Part shown: one piece after another, positions 46,801 to 59,365 of the stretch
How positions within the stretch are numbered: the stretch's first letter is position 1
Layout: each line of letters opens with the position of its first letter
NCBI GenBank assembly: GCA_038049695.1
Contig: CP142454.1
Span: forward strand, 17,988,501-18,052,500
Source of the DNA: Cinnamomum chago
Lineage: Eukaryota; Streptophyta; Magnoliopsida; Laurales; Lauraceae
Length of the DNA stretch: 64,000 nt
Direction of reading: 5' to 3'
Translations under genes and position numbers: made by a program
Notes under the pieces: model-generated
Told to the model about the DNA's origin: nothing
Database searches by the model: none
The model's input: the letters and a program-made list of their open reading frames with translations, nothing else

Positions 46801-49217
46801 GTTGCTCATTTTGAAGAATCGGGCATCATGGGATATGACACGGATTTTACCTCACATGGTCTAATCTGGTTTTTTATATGAAACTCTAAAGTTCTTACTC
46901 AATTACAGAAAAAATTGTTAATCTCATATCATATCCATGAAAATGCATTTTGGGATATGAATTCATTGAATATTGGAAATAAACCAAAAAAAAAAACAAA
47001 CCAAATTAAAGACTGATTTACATTTTCTGTGTTTCTTAAAGCTCAAACGAGGGTTTCAAACATCTTTAGGCTGGGTACCCAGTTTAGTTGGGGTAGGATG
47101 GCACTTTTAACCTAGGTTTTAGAAGTTCATGGAGTCTAGTTGCTCGGCCAAGTTGCATGAAACCATGCTGAATAGGACGAGTCTCACCCTAGAGCTCAAA
47201 AACCTTTTTAAAACAATAAAATAGCACGATTTATATTTATATAGAGAAAATTATGTTGTACAAATCTATAATTTTGACGCTGCCTATGTTTTGCTTATTA
47301 ATAACTAATTTAAGTAGAAATAGGCACCCATATTTATATTTCACTCAGTTAGATTATGGATGAATAGCGTCTTCAATCTTCAAATGTGATTTTGATATTC
47401 TGGAATCAGTCCTAAGAGCCTCCCAAAGCTTCTCCAAACTTTTAAGAATGGAAGAGATTCAAGTTCAGGGCCCAAAAATCATATGGCCTACGACTGCTTC
47501 AGCAACTTGGGATGACTTGACTTGGCACCTACTGAGTCTGAGTTGGCTTGGATGTGGCCAATTTTTAAATACTTGCTTAAGAATAGGTTCAGAGATTCCC
47601 TTAGCCTTTGATTCAGTTAGTGCATATTGATTTTTTGAAATGAAATTGATATTACAATTTTAATCAAGTAGCCAGCCAATAGGGGTTTTGCCTTCTCTGA
47701 AGGCGTATTTTGTTCTTGTCTTTTCTGAATGAAGTCCTTTGTTAACAAAAAAAAAAAAAAAAACTGAATTCATATTTCTGAGGCTGGCGATGATACAACT
47801 CAGTTCTAAAATGGTATTGGATTAAACCCTCTCTTTCCATCATCTCATATTGTTATTTATCTGATGCAATTATTTCCTTAGGTATGGAGTCTGTGACATG
47901 GAAGGAAGTGCTAAGAAAATCTATGAAGCAGCCCTGGGGACGCCAGAGGGCTATTCTGTTATATTTCTTGCTCACAATGGACCTACAGGTGGCGCAAGCT
48001 GTTATTTTTACTATTCACTTATCCTGGCTGAATAATCTTTCTAGATGTTTTATGAGAGTTCAAATGGCACTTTCAAGTTTCAACTGAGTAACATGGTATC
48101 CTTGGGGCCTTGACTTTGTACAGTGGGGCCCATGTTTTGACCCGGTGCCATGCATAGTATTCTTAAGCCTACTGCTCATAACTGCAGGCCCCATGTTCCT
48201 GAGATTAGACTGTAAATGGGATGGTTCTCACCATGTATGCAGGTGTATTCACGAGCCTGCACCTTGTAAATGCAAGGCCCATGTTTCTATTATACAGACT
48301 GCTGATATGATGGTTCTCAGTTCTCACCAAGTATGCAGGCCCCGTGTTTCTGTTCTTGAGATAAATCTAAGAAATTATTCATCTTGGGCAATTAAATACT
48401 TTGGCCCGTGGATACTAGACAAAGAAGCACAAACTATGTCTAGAAAAGACCTCATCTATACACTATGGGGGTATCGTCTATGTACATTGTGATGATCATC
48501 CATCAGATCAAAGGTTCTAATGGCCAAAAAATGGGCCCCACATATATACCATTGTTTTAAAAATCACAGGATATCAACTGTTGGTTGAACTTTGGCAATC
48601 ATTTTGTACAGGGCTAGGATGTATGGTGAATGACATCTGTGGACGAGACTGGGTGTTTGAAGGTGGTGATCATGGTGATCCAGGTAGAGCGTCACTATTG
48701 TCCAATGAGACTCTCTCATTATGTTTTTTCATGTATCTTCTCCATGTAGAATGGCGCATCTCATCTTCTGAAGGACATATTTTGTGGTGCAGATCTAGCA
48801 CAATCCATATCAGACTTGAAAAAGAACACCAAACTACCTATCCCATTGGTTGTTTTTGGGCACATGCACAAAGAACTGGCATATAGAATTGGTCTTAGAA
48901 AGATGGTTGTGGTTGGCTCCGATGACACCATTTATGTCAATGGAGCTGTTGTACCAAGGGTGAAATGCTCAGTTAGCGGAGAAGGGATCAGTGGTGGAGG
49001 CTTTGTGAGAGAAGAAATTCTCCATGCAGATGTTTCCAGGGGCACTCTACGTGCGTTCACTGCAATAGATATCATGGATGGGAGGGTGGAAAAGATAACA
49101 GAGTGTTGGGTTGCAGTTTCCGGTGAAACAGCCACATTACAGGAGGAACACATACTGTTTGAAAATGGTCATGATAAGAAATCCAATTCTGAGTCCAGTT
49201 CATGCAGTTATACTTGA
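40267..49217 (+). CDS. Calcineurin-like metallophosphoesterase (plant/cyanobacterial TIGR04168-type)
   Basis: Nine exons: 40267-40305, 42300-42350, 42611-42632, 42916-43030, 43412-43444, 45000-45125, 47882-47988, 48612-48683 and 48793-49217. They total 990 nt, or 329 residues. Metal-site motifs of the two-metal phosphoesterase fold are all present: GDVH (D12, H14), GDFGN (D39), GNHD (N64, H65, D66), AHNGPTG (H160) and GHMH (H212, H214). Internal segments VGGRPFSCGG and ICGRDW plus EGGDHGDPDLAQ match plant proteins of this family, related to cyanobacterial ones. The substrate is unknown. No clear transit peptide is seen. All introns are GT-AG except intron 3 (42633-42915), which must use a GC donor. 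Introns 1 and 6 are long, and introns 3 and 5 hold a (TC)n tract and a miniature LTR element. Confidence 0.92.
42705..42777. repeat. (TC)n microsatellite
   Basis: About 36 TC units followed by CTTT repeats and a ~20-base T run. It lies inside the GC-AG intron 3 of the phosphoesterase gene. The long open frames across it are artefacts of the repeat. Confidence 0.97.
43848..43888. repeat. (GA)n microsatellite
   Basis: About 20 GA units in intron 5 of the phosphoesterase gene, ending 12 bases before the miniature LTR element. Confidence 0.95.
43900..44129 (-). mobile_element. Miniature LTR retrotransposon (SMART/TRIM-like), 230 bp
   Basis: Two direct repeats of exactly 52 bp: 43900-43951 (3' LTR) and 44078-44129 (5' LTR, minus-strand reading). 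Both begin TGTTATGC on the minus strand; the 5' LTR ends AACA and the 3' LTR ends AATA. One base inside the 5' LTR, GGTATCAGAGCC matches the initiator-Met tRNA primer binding site. Just before the 3' LTR is a GGGGGAGA polypurine tract. The interior is only 126 bp, with no coding. LTR-PBS-PPT-LTR in this order defines an LTR retrotransposon. The size is that of the smallest known non-autonomous classes. A second member is at 37878-37963. No clear 5-bp duplication is visible. Confidence 0.7.
46391..46932. repeat. 271-bp tandem duplication
   Basis: The segment beginning near TTGTATCAGATATGATC repeats after 271 bases (46411 versus 46682), with few differences. Two copies lie in intron 6 of the phosphoesterase gene. 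Repeated words include GGTAGGGACATGCTATGGAT and GGGCATCATGGGATATGACA. There is no coding. Confidence 0.9.
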
Positions 49218-52200
49218 GGCAAGCTCCAAATCCTCTATAAGTTGTATCATAAGACAGTTATCTGAAGAATGAAATGCTTACTGTAAAAGTCATAAAACTC
49301 TTCTATACAGAAATAATATAGTCCTGCAGATTGAAGATCATGGCCATCCATTATTTTGCCCTTGTTCTAGTGATCATGTCATAATCTTTTTTCCATGTAT
49401 TTGTGACCCACTGTTTAATAAGCTTGAGTTTTCCTATGCAGGACATTTTCTGGGAGATGTGAGAGAAAGGGAAAATTTGGAATCTCTGACAAAAAAGCTG
49501 GAGAAAGTGGAAAAAGATATAAGAGAACAGTTTGGTTTTTCTTGGGGCGAGGAAAATGAAGTGTTCCCTCCCCATTTTTCCCTTGTCTCCCAATCCCAAG
49601 TCCCAAACTCAACACTCATGGTTGGGAAAAGTATATATCTGGTGTTATTGTCGGTAATGTGTGCCATATTTTCTAAAACTCTCTTACCCATCTATACCCC
49701 ACCACTACCGAGTTACTCGAAGGGCATCGAGTCGGGTCGAGTCGGGCTGAGTTTGATGGAGTTCATGGCAAACTCTGATTGAGATTTGAGATACTATGTG
49801 TAGTCCATTTCCAAAGATATTCCATCAACCACATGGGATGCCCCAAGCTCCAATGTTTCCATGTAAGGCTTGTCGATAATCATCCCCAGAGCTGCTTAAA
49901 CTCTAGAATAATAGGAAGGACAGAGTAGGAAGATTGTTGCTGGTGGAGCCACCTGTTTAGGTAGTTGAAGAATGAAGATGATCCCTCTGTTGGAGCTTCT
50001 TGAGCTCTAAAATAAAAGGTGACACAAAGTGGGAAGATTGACAAAGTTATGGCATTTAAGATCATGACACATTAATAAAGACAGAATAAATACTTTAGTT
50101 AGGAGTATTTTTATTTGACCTAGGGTTGTAAACTGTGTCAGAATGGGAAAATGGTCAAGAAACCTTTACATAAAATAACTAAAAGTAGAGAGTTGCTAGA
50201 GATCATCCGCTTCAATATTTGTAAATTTTTCAATGTCCTCACCAGAGTGAGGGAAGAGTATCTTATTACTTACATTGATGACTAAAGCATACATGATTAC
50301 ATAATTTTGATTAAACGTAAACATAAGGTGCAAAAAATGTATATTTGAATTGTATGATATTGCAAATCAAAAGAGTAAGAAAATAGAACAGATGAGATTC
50401 AAAGGGGGAGGTGCATACACTTCTTTGAGTTGTTCAAAGAATAGTGTGTGAGGGTTTCATAAGCTAATGTTCAATTCCGCACACCCTGCGGCAAAATGAT
50501 GTGGCCCCACTAAGTTATTTAGGTTGAACTTGATCATTTCTCTTAAATGATTTATGAAAGGGAAAGTTTCAAAAGTGAAATAATGGTGTTTTTATCATTT
50601 TTCTAATTTTTTAGTGGAGATGACTTGATTGAAAGAAATATGCAAAAGTTTTGTACTTTTTTAAAACATTCAATTTGTCATTACGTTTTTTAAGATGAGC
50701 TAAAAGTTTTATACCTATTTTGGAAATTTTCAAAAAACTTTTGGCAGTGAATCCAACTGTCAGGTCTCAATAGATCGGTGCAAACTCCATGGGATCCATG
50801 AAATATGGGGGAAGGTGTTTGTTATATGGTCCACTCAAATTGATCACCAGGTGATCCCCACATGTGAGACAGATGCACAAGAGGAAATGCCATAAATATA
50901 CCTGATCCACTTGTAAGAGGGCCAGATTAAGCTTTAGTATGACAGAGACCATGGGGCCTCTAGGTGGGTGACCAAAAATTCAGGACTTAATCCTGCCGAT
51001 GGCCCTGAAATCAGTCTAAAAACGCTCATTGAAGATTATAGAAACTTAAGGTGTGCCCAAGAAAGATTCAATAAAAACTACACCCCATGATTGAGGAAGG
51101 CCCAAGTCCAATTAGGGTTTAAATTACAATTAAGGTCCAACTCGATAAATTTCCAGACTTTTCATTATTGAAAGGTTGAGATCCTAATCAGGTACGACAT
51201 TATGGATGGAGCATAACACCCAAATGATATGCAGATTATGCAATCCTAACCATCTAATTAGTGGCCATTAATTGAATGGCTTTGTTCAGTGCTCCATACC
51301 AGAACATTTCCTTTATATCTTTTCCACTTTTTTGCTCCTTTCAAAACAGTAACCTGTCTTTGTTTTGGGTCTCTTTCTGCTTTCCAAGTCAAATTGCTTT
51401 CTTCTGGTGTGCCATCACCCTTTTCAATCTTTCTTTAAAGATAAAGCCAACAAGATCATGTGCCATATGCTTTTGGGTGCTGTTGATGTTTGCATCTTGG
51501 ATAATCAAACCTCCTTTATCTAACTTATATAATAATAGTAAGATTCAAAGATCATCCGAGAAATCACAGCCATGAGCCACCCCAAAAAGGGTCATACTCA
51601 TGCCCACAGTGATAAAACAAGAAATAAGAAGATGCAGTGTTGAAATCAAGGTAGGGTACAGAATATCAAGGGGCTGAACTGAGGGGAACTCACCTGTGTT
51701 CAGGCCCCAGATGGGTCCTGTTGGACATGGACTCTTGAGCTTGGATTAGAGATTGCCAGTGTAGGCACAAGGAGTCATCATCATTGTTTAAGTCATGTCC
51801 CAACTATTGTGGAGTTTGACTTTATGAATTATGTTTCACTCCTCTTAATATATCATGTGCCAAATCATGGGATCCAAATTTGAGCTTTAAAATCAAGTTC
51901 ATTACTTTTTTGATATTACTCTTGCTACGGCTTTTATAAATGACATTCACCCATCAACAGTAAAAGTTTAAATATTTCCCATAGAATTATTCATGCGATA
52001 TCACATGCGATGTTCTAGATCGCATCATTATTGTACGAACAGTTTTGTAGAAAATATTTAAACTTCACATATTTTAGAACAAATGTCATAATAAAAAATA
52101 GTTGTAAGTGCAATATCCCTTCTTCTACTTTTTGACTTTAAAAAATCCCTCTTCTTGCATGAATATTGCAAGTTATTCATTAATATTATTTATTATTGTT

Positions 52201-52897
52201 TAGGAATCTACAAACTACAGTTACAGTTCATTGAGTTGACTTAGCTCAAACGGTCAAACCCCAGTGCCGTCTGTAGGAGTCAATGTTTCTACCACCACCA
52301 CAGGACTCATGTGGGGGTTCATTTGGAAACTCTAATGTCCTATTTGCATATGATATATAAAATTTGAAGATATAAGAATTCATCACGAAATTATTAAAGA
52401 GACGATGAGTGAAGGACATAAGAGATGAAGTCCATGAAGGTCACAAGGTATAAATTTAGATGCATCTGCATCACTCACTTCCGTGCTATCTAACAAGTGT
52501 GATGGTTGAGTATTTATTCTCATTTTTCTTTATTCATTTTCATTTATAAAGGAAAGATAATTCAATGGTCATTTTTGAAAACTAATTTTTGTTTCTTAAT
52601 TTTTGGACTCAAATGCATGTTGATTTTTGAGGCTCACGTGAACAGACTCAGATTGAGGCCAGGCCAGGTATGAATTCGATTACAGCCATGTGACCTTTTC
52701 TCTAAAATTTGAGACACTGGACCTGTAATGACTAGTGGATGGGCCTTCACTTATAAATTGAGAACAAATTGACCCTTTGATAATCTGTTCAGGACTACCA
52801 ATGCGGTGACAAATCTCATGATAGGAGTATGTGTGACATGCACGATAGTGTGAGTGTGATATATGCACGATAGAGTGGGTTTGATATCATTTATTTT
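49218..52897. other. Intergenic, 3' side of the phosphoesterase gene
   Basis: The first few hundred bases are probably the 3' untranslated region. Open frames at 49459-49782 and 51276-51575 show no known domain. An RTE 3' tail remnant lies at 51765-51850. No further gene recognised. Confidence 0.45.
51765..51850 (-). mobile_element. RTE-type LINE 3' tail remnant
   Basis: 'gtcatcatcattgttt' followed by 'aagtcatgtcccaactattg' and 'gactttatgaatta', a degraded copy of the RTE 3' end in minus orientation. Confidence 0.45.
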
Positions 52898-53407
52898 AGA
52901 GAGCCGCTAATGTCACAACCCAAGTTTCTCTTTTCACGTCTTTTTTTTTTATGACCAATATATCTCCAATATAAAATTATCTAAAAGAACATCTATCAAA
53001 AGTTGCTCTTTTAACTTTTTTCTAGACCCCCCCGCCCCGCCTCACCCCCAACAACCATCGTTCCCTCCAACGGCACCGCCGAGGGACATGGAGAGAAAGA
53101 GAGGACGACGTGCAGGGCGGCGAGAGGGAGAGGGAAAGAGAGGGAGAGAGACATGGAGAAGGAGATGAAGAGAGGAAAGAGGGTGGACAACGAGAGAGGG
53201 GGAAGAAGGGGAGTGAGCTGAGAAAATGATGGCGGAGGGAGAGGCATTTTGGAAACAATGGGGTGCGTTGAGAGAAGTTTTGAGAATTTTTTAACTTAGG
53301 CGGGGTGTGTAGAGAGAAATTTTGAAAAAAAAAATTAACTTAAGTAGGGTCTGTATAGAGAAGGGATGTGAAAAGAAAAGCTCAGATTGTCACATTAACA
53401 GCTATCT
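52898..53407. mobile_element. 510-bp inverted-repeat element with GC-rich core
   Basis: Left end AGAGAGCCGCTAATGTCACA..., right end (complement) AGATAGCTGTTAATGTGACA... The similarity runs ~43 bp, through CTTTTCAC, and continues weakly inward. The core (53025-53260) is purine-rich and GC-rich, with GAGAG runs, unlike the AT-rich surroundings. No target duplication is visible. Probably an old Mutator-like or hAT-like non-autonomous element, with possible captured sequence in the core. Confidence 0.5.
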
Positions 53408-55403
53408 AAATTGAAAGAAATTTACTAGACACCTCTCTATTTTCTTGCATTTACAATGACACCCTTGTATTTTTTTCACCCATGAAAGACACCCTTCAAG
53501 TTTCCTGACATGCCCAAATGAATCTCTTGGCCATCGGTCACAGAATTCGGTGGACTCTTTTACAATAAAGAGATGGGTTGTTAGATGACAAAAATGCACT
53601 CACTGCATTCTTAATTGGGAAAATAAAAAGATAAAGCTTCTTTTGTTTAATGTGGGTCCCACTTTTCAAAGAGAACTGACATTGGTAGGTATCCTGCATA
53701 ACTCATTTGATTTTTTTAATATAAAAATCTATTGCCAAACACTTTCACAATGATATATCATTAGCCATAGAAACAAATACAATTAGTGGTCAAATCACCA
53801 TATCCATCCATCGGTCAGATTATGCCAACAGTGTCTACTTTTGGTTTGGATTGTTTCATCTATGGTCATTTGGAGGAAGAGATAGAAGGACTGTTCACTT
53901 GCCAATGCAGTGACTTCTGTCCTTCCATTACCTGATTTCTTGACTATACAATGAGGCCCACTGTTCAAAGGATCTAGATTGATTAGCATGTATACCAGCT
54001 GTGAGGGTAAAAATCTCCTGAAGCAAGATCTGCATGTGAGTTGGAGTCCCTTGTTAAGAAAGTTAATTAATTTTTACAGCATGTGTTTGCCATTCAAAAA
54101 AGTTCCACTCTTCTCTTTTTTTGTACTGAGACCCATTTTTGGACTTAATGACTGTTATATGTGTGTAAATCATGGTTGATTTTGTACAAAGCCCTTGAGA
54201 ATTGAGATGCACAGATGAATTATCTTGCAAATTGAAATAAATTGGATTTGATGTCAAAATAAAAATATTCATTAATAAAAAAAATACGTGAGACTTAAAT
54301 TGTGCTTCAACAATATGTGAGTCTTAAATATTTAGTTAAGGGAAAATCCTCTGATGATTACTATCTCGTATGCATTATCTGTGAGCACTTATTTTTACCA
54401 GCATGTTGGATTTCCGTAAATTGGCACAAGCTTAAATTTAAAATTCATCTAAGTACTACTCACCGTTATAATAAAAAAAAATTAAAGAAAAAAAATGAAG
54501 AACCCTTCTAACATCATTAAATTTGAGGAGCATAGATCAAAGGAGTAGGTTCATCTAATAGGTTGATACTGTTTTTACCTTGGGCCTTATTCAAATATTT
54601 TGATCCCCCACCTCTTTTCTGATTGACATTGTCTTAGATGGGCCATTTTTCTCGACAAGTAACTTTACACTATAATAATTAAACTCAATCAAATGAATAT
54701 TAGAAATGTGAGGGGTGAATGACATAAGCTGAGAGATTTGAATTATTGGAGTGATGGTTGCATATTTTGTTATAATCTTCCTTTCATTCACTTTTTATTA
54801 AAGGGGTTATTATATGACGGTCCTTTTATTGAATGTTTTAATCAATAATAATATTCTAGTTGAATCATGACAGGACAATGGCATCACAATTGTATAATAT
54901 ATAAATTTAGTAAATGTAAATCCAAAACCAATCCATGTTCTCATTACATTATTTACATTTAAAATATAAATTTATTCAACCCAGAAAGGGAATTTGAGTG
55001 GCAACAAGTAAAGATATTTTAATTGTACTATCATATTGGGGTCACAGGAAAATTTTATCCGACTTCTGAATCCGTAAAAATTATTCTGGCCGAAAGACCA
55101 AACCTACATTATCGAAAAAAAAAAAAAAAAATTAAAGATTTTCGGGTTGGGTACCACTTGGGTCAGTGGGTGATCTAAGAAGTTGCCAAAACCCATGTGA
55201 ATTGTTGAGGTTTGCCAATCAAAAGGCACAACAAAAAAGACTGTCAGGAATGTCTGACGTCTGACTTCAAATCTGCAGTTTCCCCAGCCTTTGACCGAAT
55301 CCTAGCCGTCCAGTTTCTTCAAATCCAATCTCTGGATTTCCTGTGTCAGCTTCCCTTCCACCTCATCCCAGCATTGCCACTTTGATCGGATCCATTTCCT
55401 AAA

Positions 55404-55404
<1 letters not shown>
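53408..55404. other. Intergenic, upstream of the ABHD17-type gene
   Basis: AT-rich with no recognised gene. The last ~150 bases are probably promoter and 5' leader of the hydrolase gene. Confidence 0.45.

Positions 55405-55444
<40 letters not shown>
55405..55444. repeat. (CT)n microsatellite in the 5' leader
   Basis: About 20 CT units, about 140 bp upstream of the ABHD17-type start codon. CT tracts are common in plant core promoters and leaders. Confidence 0.9.
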
Positions 55445-55449
<5 letters not shown>

Positions 55450-55581
55450 TTCTCTGTTGTTGATGTTGGTTTTTTTTTCTTTTTTTCCTGTTTTGTTTTG
55501 TTTTTTACTTTCTTTGTATCTTCTTCTTTGTTGTTTGAATGAAATCAATGGAATGAAGGGAGAGAATTTGGTGGGTTTTTG

Positions 55582-58500
55582 ATGGGCAACGTTACATCGA
55601 ATGTTGCTGCGAAATTCGCCTTCTTCCCACCTGACCCACCAACCTATGATGTGTTTAGAGAAGGTGAGGAAGGGAAGCTGTTTTTCACTGGGCTTCCAGC
55701 TGACAAGAACGTGGACGTGCATTTGTTGGAGACAAAAGGTGGGAATAAGATCGTTGCGACCTTCTGGAGACACCCACTTGCAAGATTGACTCTCTTGTAT
55801 TCTCATGGGAATGCAGCGGATTTGGGTCAGATGAAGGAGCTCTTTTTGGAGCTAAGAGCACATCTCAAGGTTAATATCATGAGGTATTGTGGGTTGGTTT
55901 CAATTATTTCTTTTTCTTTTTCTTTTTCTTTTATTTGGGCTTTTTTTATTTTTTTATTTTTTATTTTTATCTGGGTTGTTTGGTGTGGATTTTATGAGGT
56001 GGGTTGTGTTTGGTGGATTTTGGTGAGATGAGTTGGTTGGTCTGTTCTGATTTGTGGGTTGATTTTATTTTTAATTTTCTGGTTTTGTTTGGTTTGGTTT
56101 TTGTTAGTTTCTCTGTTGTTGGTAAGAATCGCTTGAACAGCATTTTTTAGCTATAATGCAATTAAAAATGGATTTTTTTTATTTGTCTTTTGAATTTGAT
56201 TTGGGAATATTTGTTTACATGGAAATATTCTCTCTTTATCTGTTCTTTTTTGAGGCTTGTTGGTGTGGTAGATTGAATATTCATTTGATTTTTGTTATGT
56301 TATCTCCCAATGTTTAAGATCTGTGCTGGAAATGGTGGCTTTCAAATAGGTTCTATTTTATTTTATTTTTTTTCTATTTAGTTTAGTCTGTTGAGGCTCG
56401 GAAGTGGGTGGTTGTATATATGATTTGTTCTATTGTTGGTTTAAAGGGTGGGTTGAATATCCATTTGGAGCTTCTTCTTTATATTCCAACTATTGCTAGA
56501 TTAGGGTCCACTTGGATCTAAGAATAACCTAAAGCAAACCCATCATTTTTACAGAACATGTACCATTGATTCTGATGCAATTTGTTATCCAATGAAAACA
56601 GAAATTTCACTCAGGGTATTGTCTTTTTTTTTTCTTGTCCCCTGAAAATCAAGATTGGTGCAACTTGAAATTGCTTGCATAAATAGGTTGAGACATTGAA
56701 TCTTCTGTTGGAAATGGAGACAATGAGGTGAACTTTTTAATCAGAGTTTTTTTCTTTTTTGGAAGTGGGGGTGGGGACTTGTGTGATTGCATGCAATTTA
56801 CTCTGTTGTTATGCTTTGTTGGTGTGACGAATGAGGATCCAACACCAGTTTGGATATTTTATGTGTAACCTACTAATTTAAGTTCCAATGCTGTTGGTTA
56901 TGTTATGTATCAGAATTTGTGATGAATGATTTACAATAGATGCTTCCCTTATCAATGCTACTTTTTGGCACGTCACAAGAGAATGGAATGAGGAGGCAGA
57001 CCCTCTAACCAAAGAGGGTGCACTCACATCTGATCTCTTAGCTTTCAATGCAATACCGCGCAGTTTTCTTTTTCTTCTGAGTCCAGAGTTGATGGACAGA
57101 TGAATACATATACAGCTTTTCTTTTTTACTAAAGATTTTTCTTATTGTTGTCTTCTAAGGCAAAAGGCAAAAATGGTATGAAAGAGAATTTGTAGCATTG
57201 TTTTTCAGAATGACGTTAGTTTAATGCATCCTGAAAATTATGAGTTTTTTGCTTGCACTTTGAGAATGTAGTAATTAATTATTAGTTGTTTGTTTCACGT
57301 GTGCAATGCAATTTACATAAGAAGTAACGTTTTCGTACAAATGAAGAGGCTTTAACTTGTTATTGATTGAGTGTTTTGGAATTTGGCAGCTATGATTATT
57401 CAGGATATGGAGCTTCCTCTGGAAAGGTACACTATATGATACCAATTGAAATCTTTGACTTCAATAAAGATGAAATGAAAGGTTCTACCTGCTGTCCATC
57501 TCTATAGGGTCGTTTGCTGCGGGTTTGAAACCTTCTTGTTAAATTCAGACTTTGCCAACATCCACCTCCTCAGAATCAGAATAAGTGCATTCTGTATTTG
57601 GCTCTCCATTTATCTCTGTGTACCTATTTGCTTCAGGTTTAAGACTGTCTTGGGTAGAAATAGTCAGACTTAACCAACACCACGTCCTTATAATAATTGA
57701 ATTCCAATAAAATGTGGAATGAGGATACTCTAAATGAGGATACTCTAACTTTCCACCTTCTAGCCATTACTTTATTCCAATGCCTCCTCCAACAGTGGAT
57801 AACCCAATCATCTTGGGACGCTCTCTGCACAACTCCAAACAGCCCTTTGGCTTGGAAATTGCGCACTTTGATAGACAGTTTGGTGTAGAACTATCTCCTC
57901 AGTGTTTATTATTTAGTTGTACAGTCCAACTGGGGAGTCCTTGAATATCCATGCCTGATGATCATTTTTCCTGGCACTGCTGATCCTTAGCCATCTGAGT
58001 TTAACACATACTGCGACATAGAGGCTGTGTACGACTGCTTGAAGAGAGAGTATGGAATAAAGCAAGAGGATCTGATTCTGTATGGACAATCTGTCGGAAG
58101 TGGACCTACGCTACACTTGGCTGCGCGTCTGCAAAAGCTGCGGGGTGTTGTTCTTCATAGTGCCATTTTGTCAGGCATCCGGGTGTTATATCCAGTTAAA
58201 ATGACATTGTGGTTCGACATTTTTAAAGTAGGTTTTCATTGAATTTTGTTCTGATGTCATTAAATGTGTGATTATATAATCTATTATATGTTGAGGAAGT
58301 TGGAAATTCATCTGCAGAACATTGACAAAATACGACAAGTCAGCTGTCCTGTTCTTGTTATACATGTAAGTTTCCAATGTAATTTTCCATTATTGATTTA
58401 TACATTGTTTTAGCATCTTGGCAATCAAAAATCAAACTCTTGTGATTATGATTCCTATGCTGTTCTGGTTTCTATATGTTCTGTCTCCTTTTGGAAACGT

Positions 58501-59365
58501 GTGATAAAATATAGATTTTCTTGGTAAACTACTGTAAGTTTTGGAAGGGCTTTAATGTTAAATGGTTCAACTATTATATAGTTAGCTATGCGCTATGCAT
58601 GCATACTTTTAAACATATGTTGTTTTGCTTGAGGAAATGATTATATAATCACTCGATGTAAAGATTATTGGGGGGTGGGTTCACTAAAATTCCTTCAGTA
58701 TATTATGGTATTATGGTAGGCCTCTTGCTCTAGCATACTGCTCATCAGCTAGGTCTCTGTGCAAAACATACAATAGAACTTGTAAATGATCTTCTTTGAA
58801 TGTGCATAGCGGGTCTGTGTGACATGGAGCTGACCTAGCTTTGTGTTCTCCACATTTGCATGCAATACAAACTGTGGTCTCCAACTGTTGTTTGGATCGG
58901 ATGTGGAACACATTCCACTTCATGCAAATTGCAAATAGGCATGGAAATATTCCAAAGTAGGCAGATTTTAACTCATCAGCAGGTGTGTGATAAAAATTCG
59001 AAATTGTGTTCCATCCCATCACGGCTGCTATTTTTATGTAGAAATTAAGTCCCACGGCATTTTGTTATCTTCTAGGTTTTGAAGGATTAGCTTGTTTCTT
59101 GCAGGGAACCGAAGATGAAATTGTTGATTTTTCTCATGGAAAACGCCTATGGGAGCTGGCCAAGGAAAAATATGACCCATTATGGGTTAAGGGTGGCGGT
59201 CACTGCAACTTGGAAGCATTTCCCGAGTATATCAAGCACTTGCGCAAGTTCATACATGCAATGGAGAAGCTCTCTCTTTCAAAACAAGCGAAGGGAAGCC
59301 AACAACCAGACACAACCATCACAGAAACCAAACATAACCGGTGCTTGAGATTTAGCAAGAAATAA
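55582..59365 (+). CDS. ABHD17-type alpha/beta hydrolase (serine hydrolase)
   Basis: Five exons: 55582-55883, 57390-57426, 57991-58227, 58318-58365 and 59105-59365. All introns are GT-AG, and the 885 nt give 294 residues. It belongs to the ABHD17 family, membrane-associated serine hydrolases that in animals remove palmitate from proteins; plant roles are less known. Visible features are the start MGNVTSNVAAKFAFFPP with Gly2 (possible myristoylation), LYSHGNAADLGQM (oxyanion region), YDYSGYGASSGK, the nucleophile elbow GQSVGSG with Ser147, the Asp region GTEDEIVDFSHG (D212 the likely catalytic Asp) and GGGHCN with His241. After the fold the tail is Lys/Ser/Thr-rich. The start matches the plant family. 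All triad residues are present, so it is probably active. Confidence 0.94.

Noticed and set aside
49459-49782. 107-codon frame after a possible acceptor (CAG at ~49441)
   Set aside because: It lies past the phosphoesterase stop. The Lys/Glu-rich start is not matched to any domain I know, and it ends in unrelated sequence.
51276-51575. 99-codon Phe/Ser/Leu-rich frame
   Set aside because: It looks membrane-like only because the DNA is T-rich; no family match and no leader or promoter evidence.
55801-56031. Read-through extension of ABHD17 exon 1
   Set aside because: After the GT donor at 55884 the frame becomes Phe/Ile/Trp low-complexity sequence from a T-rich intron. The spliced product restores YDYSGYG.
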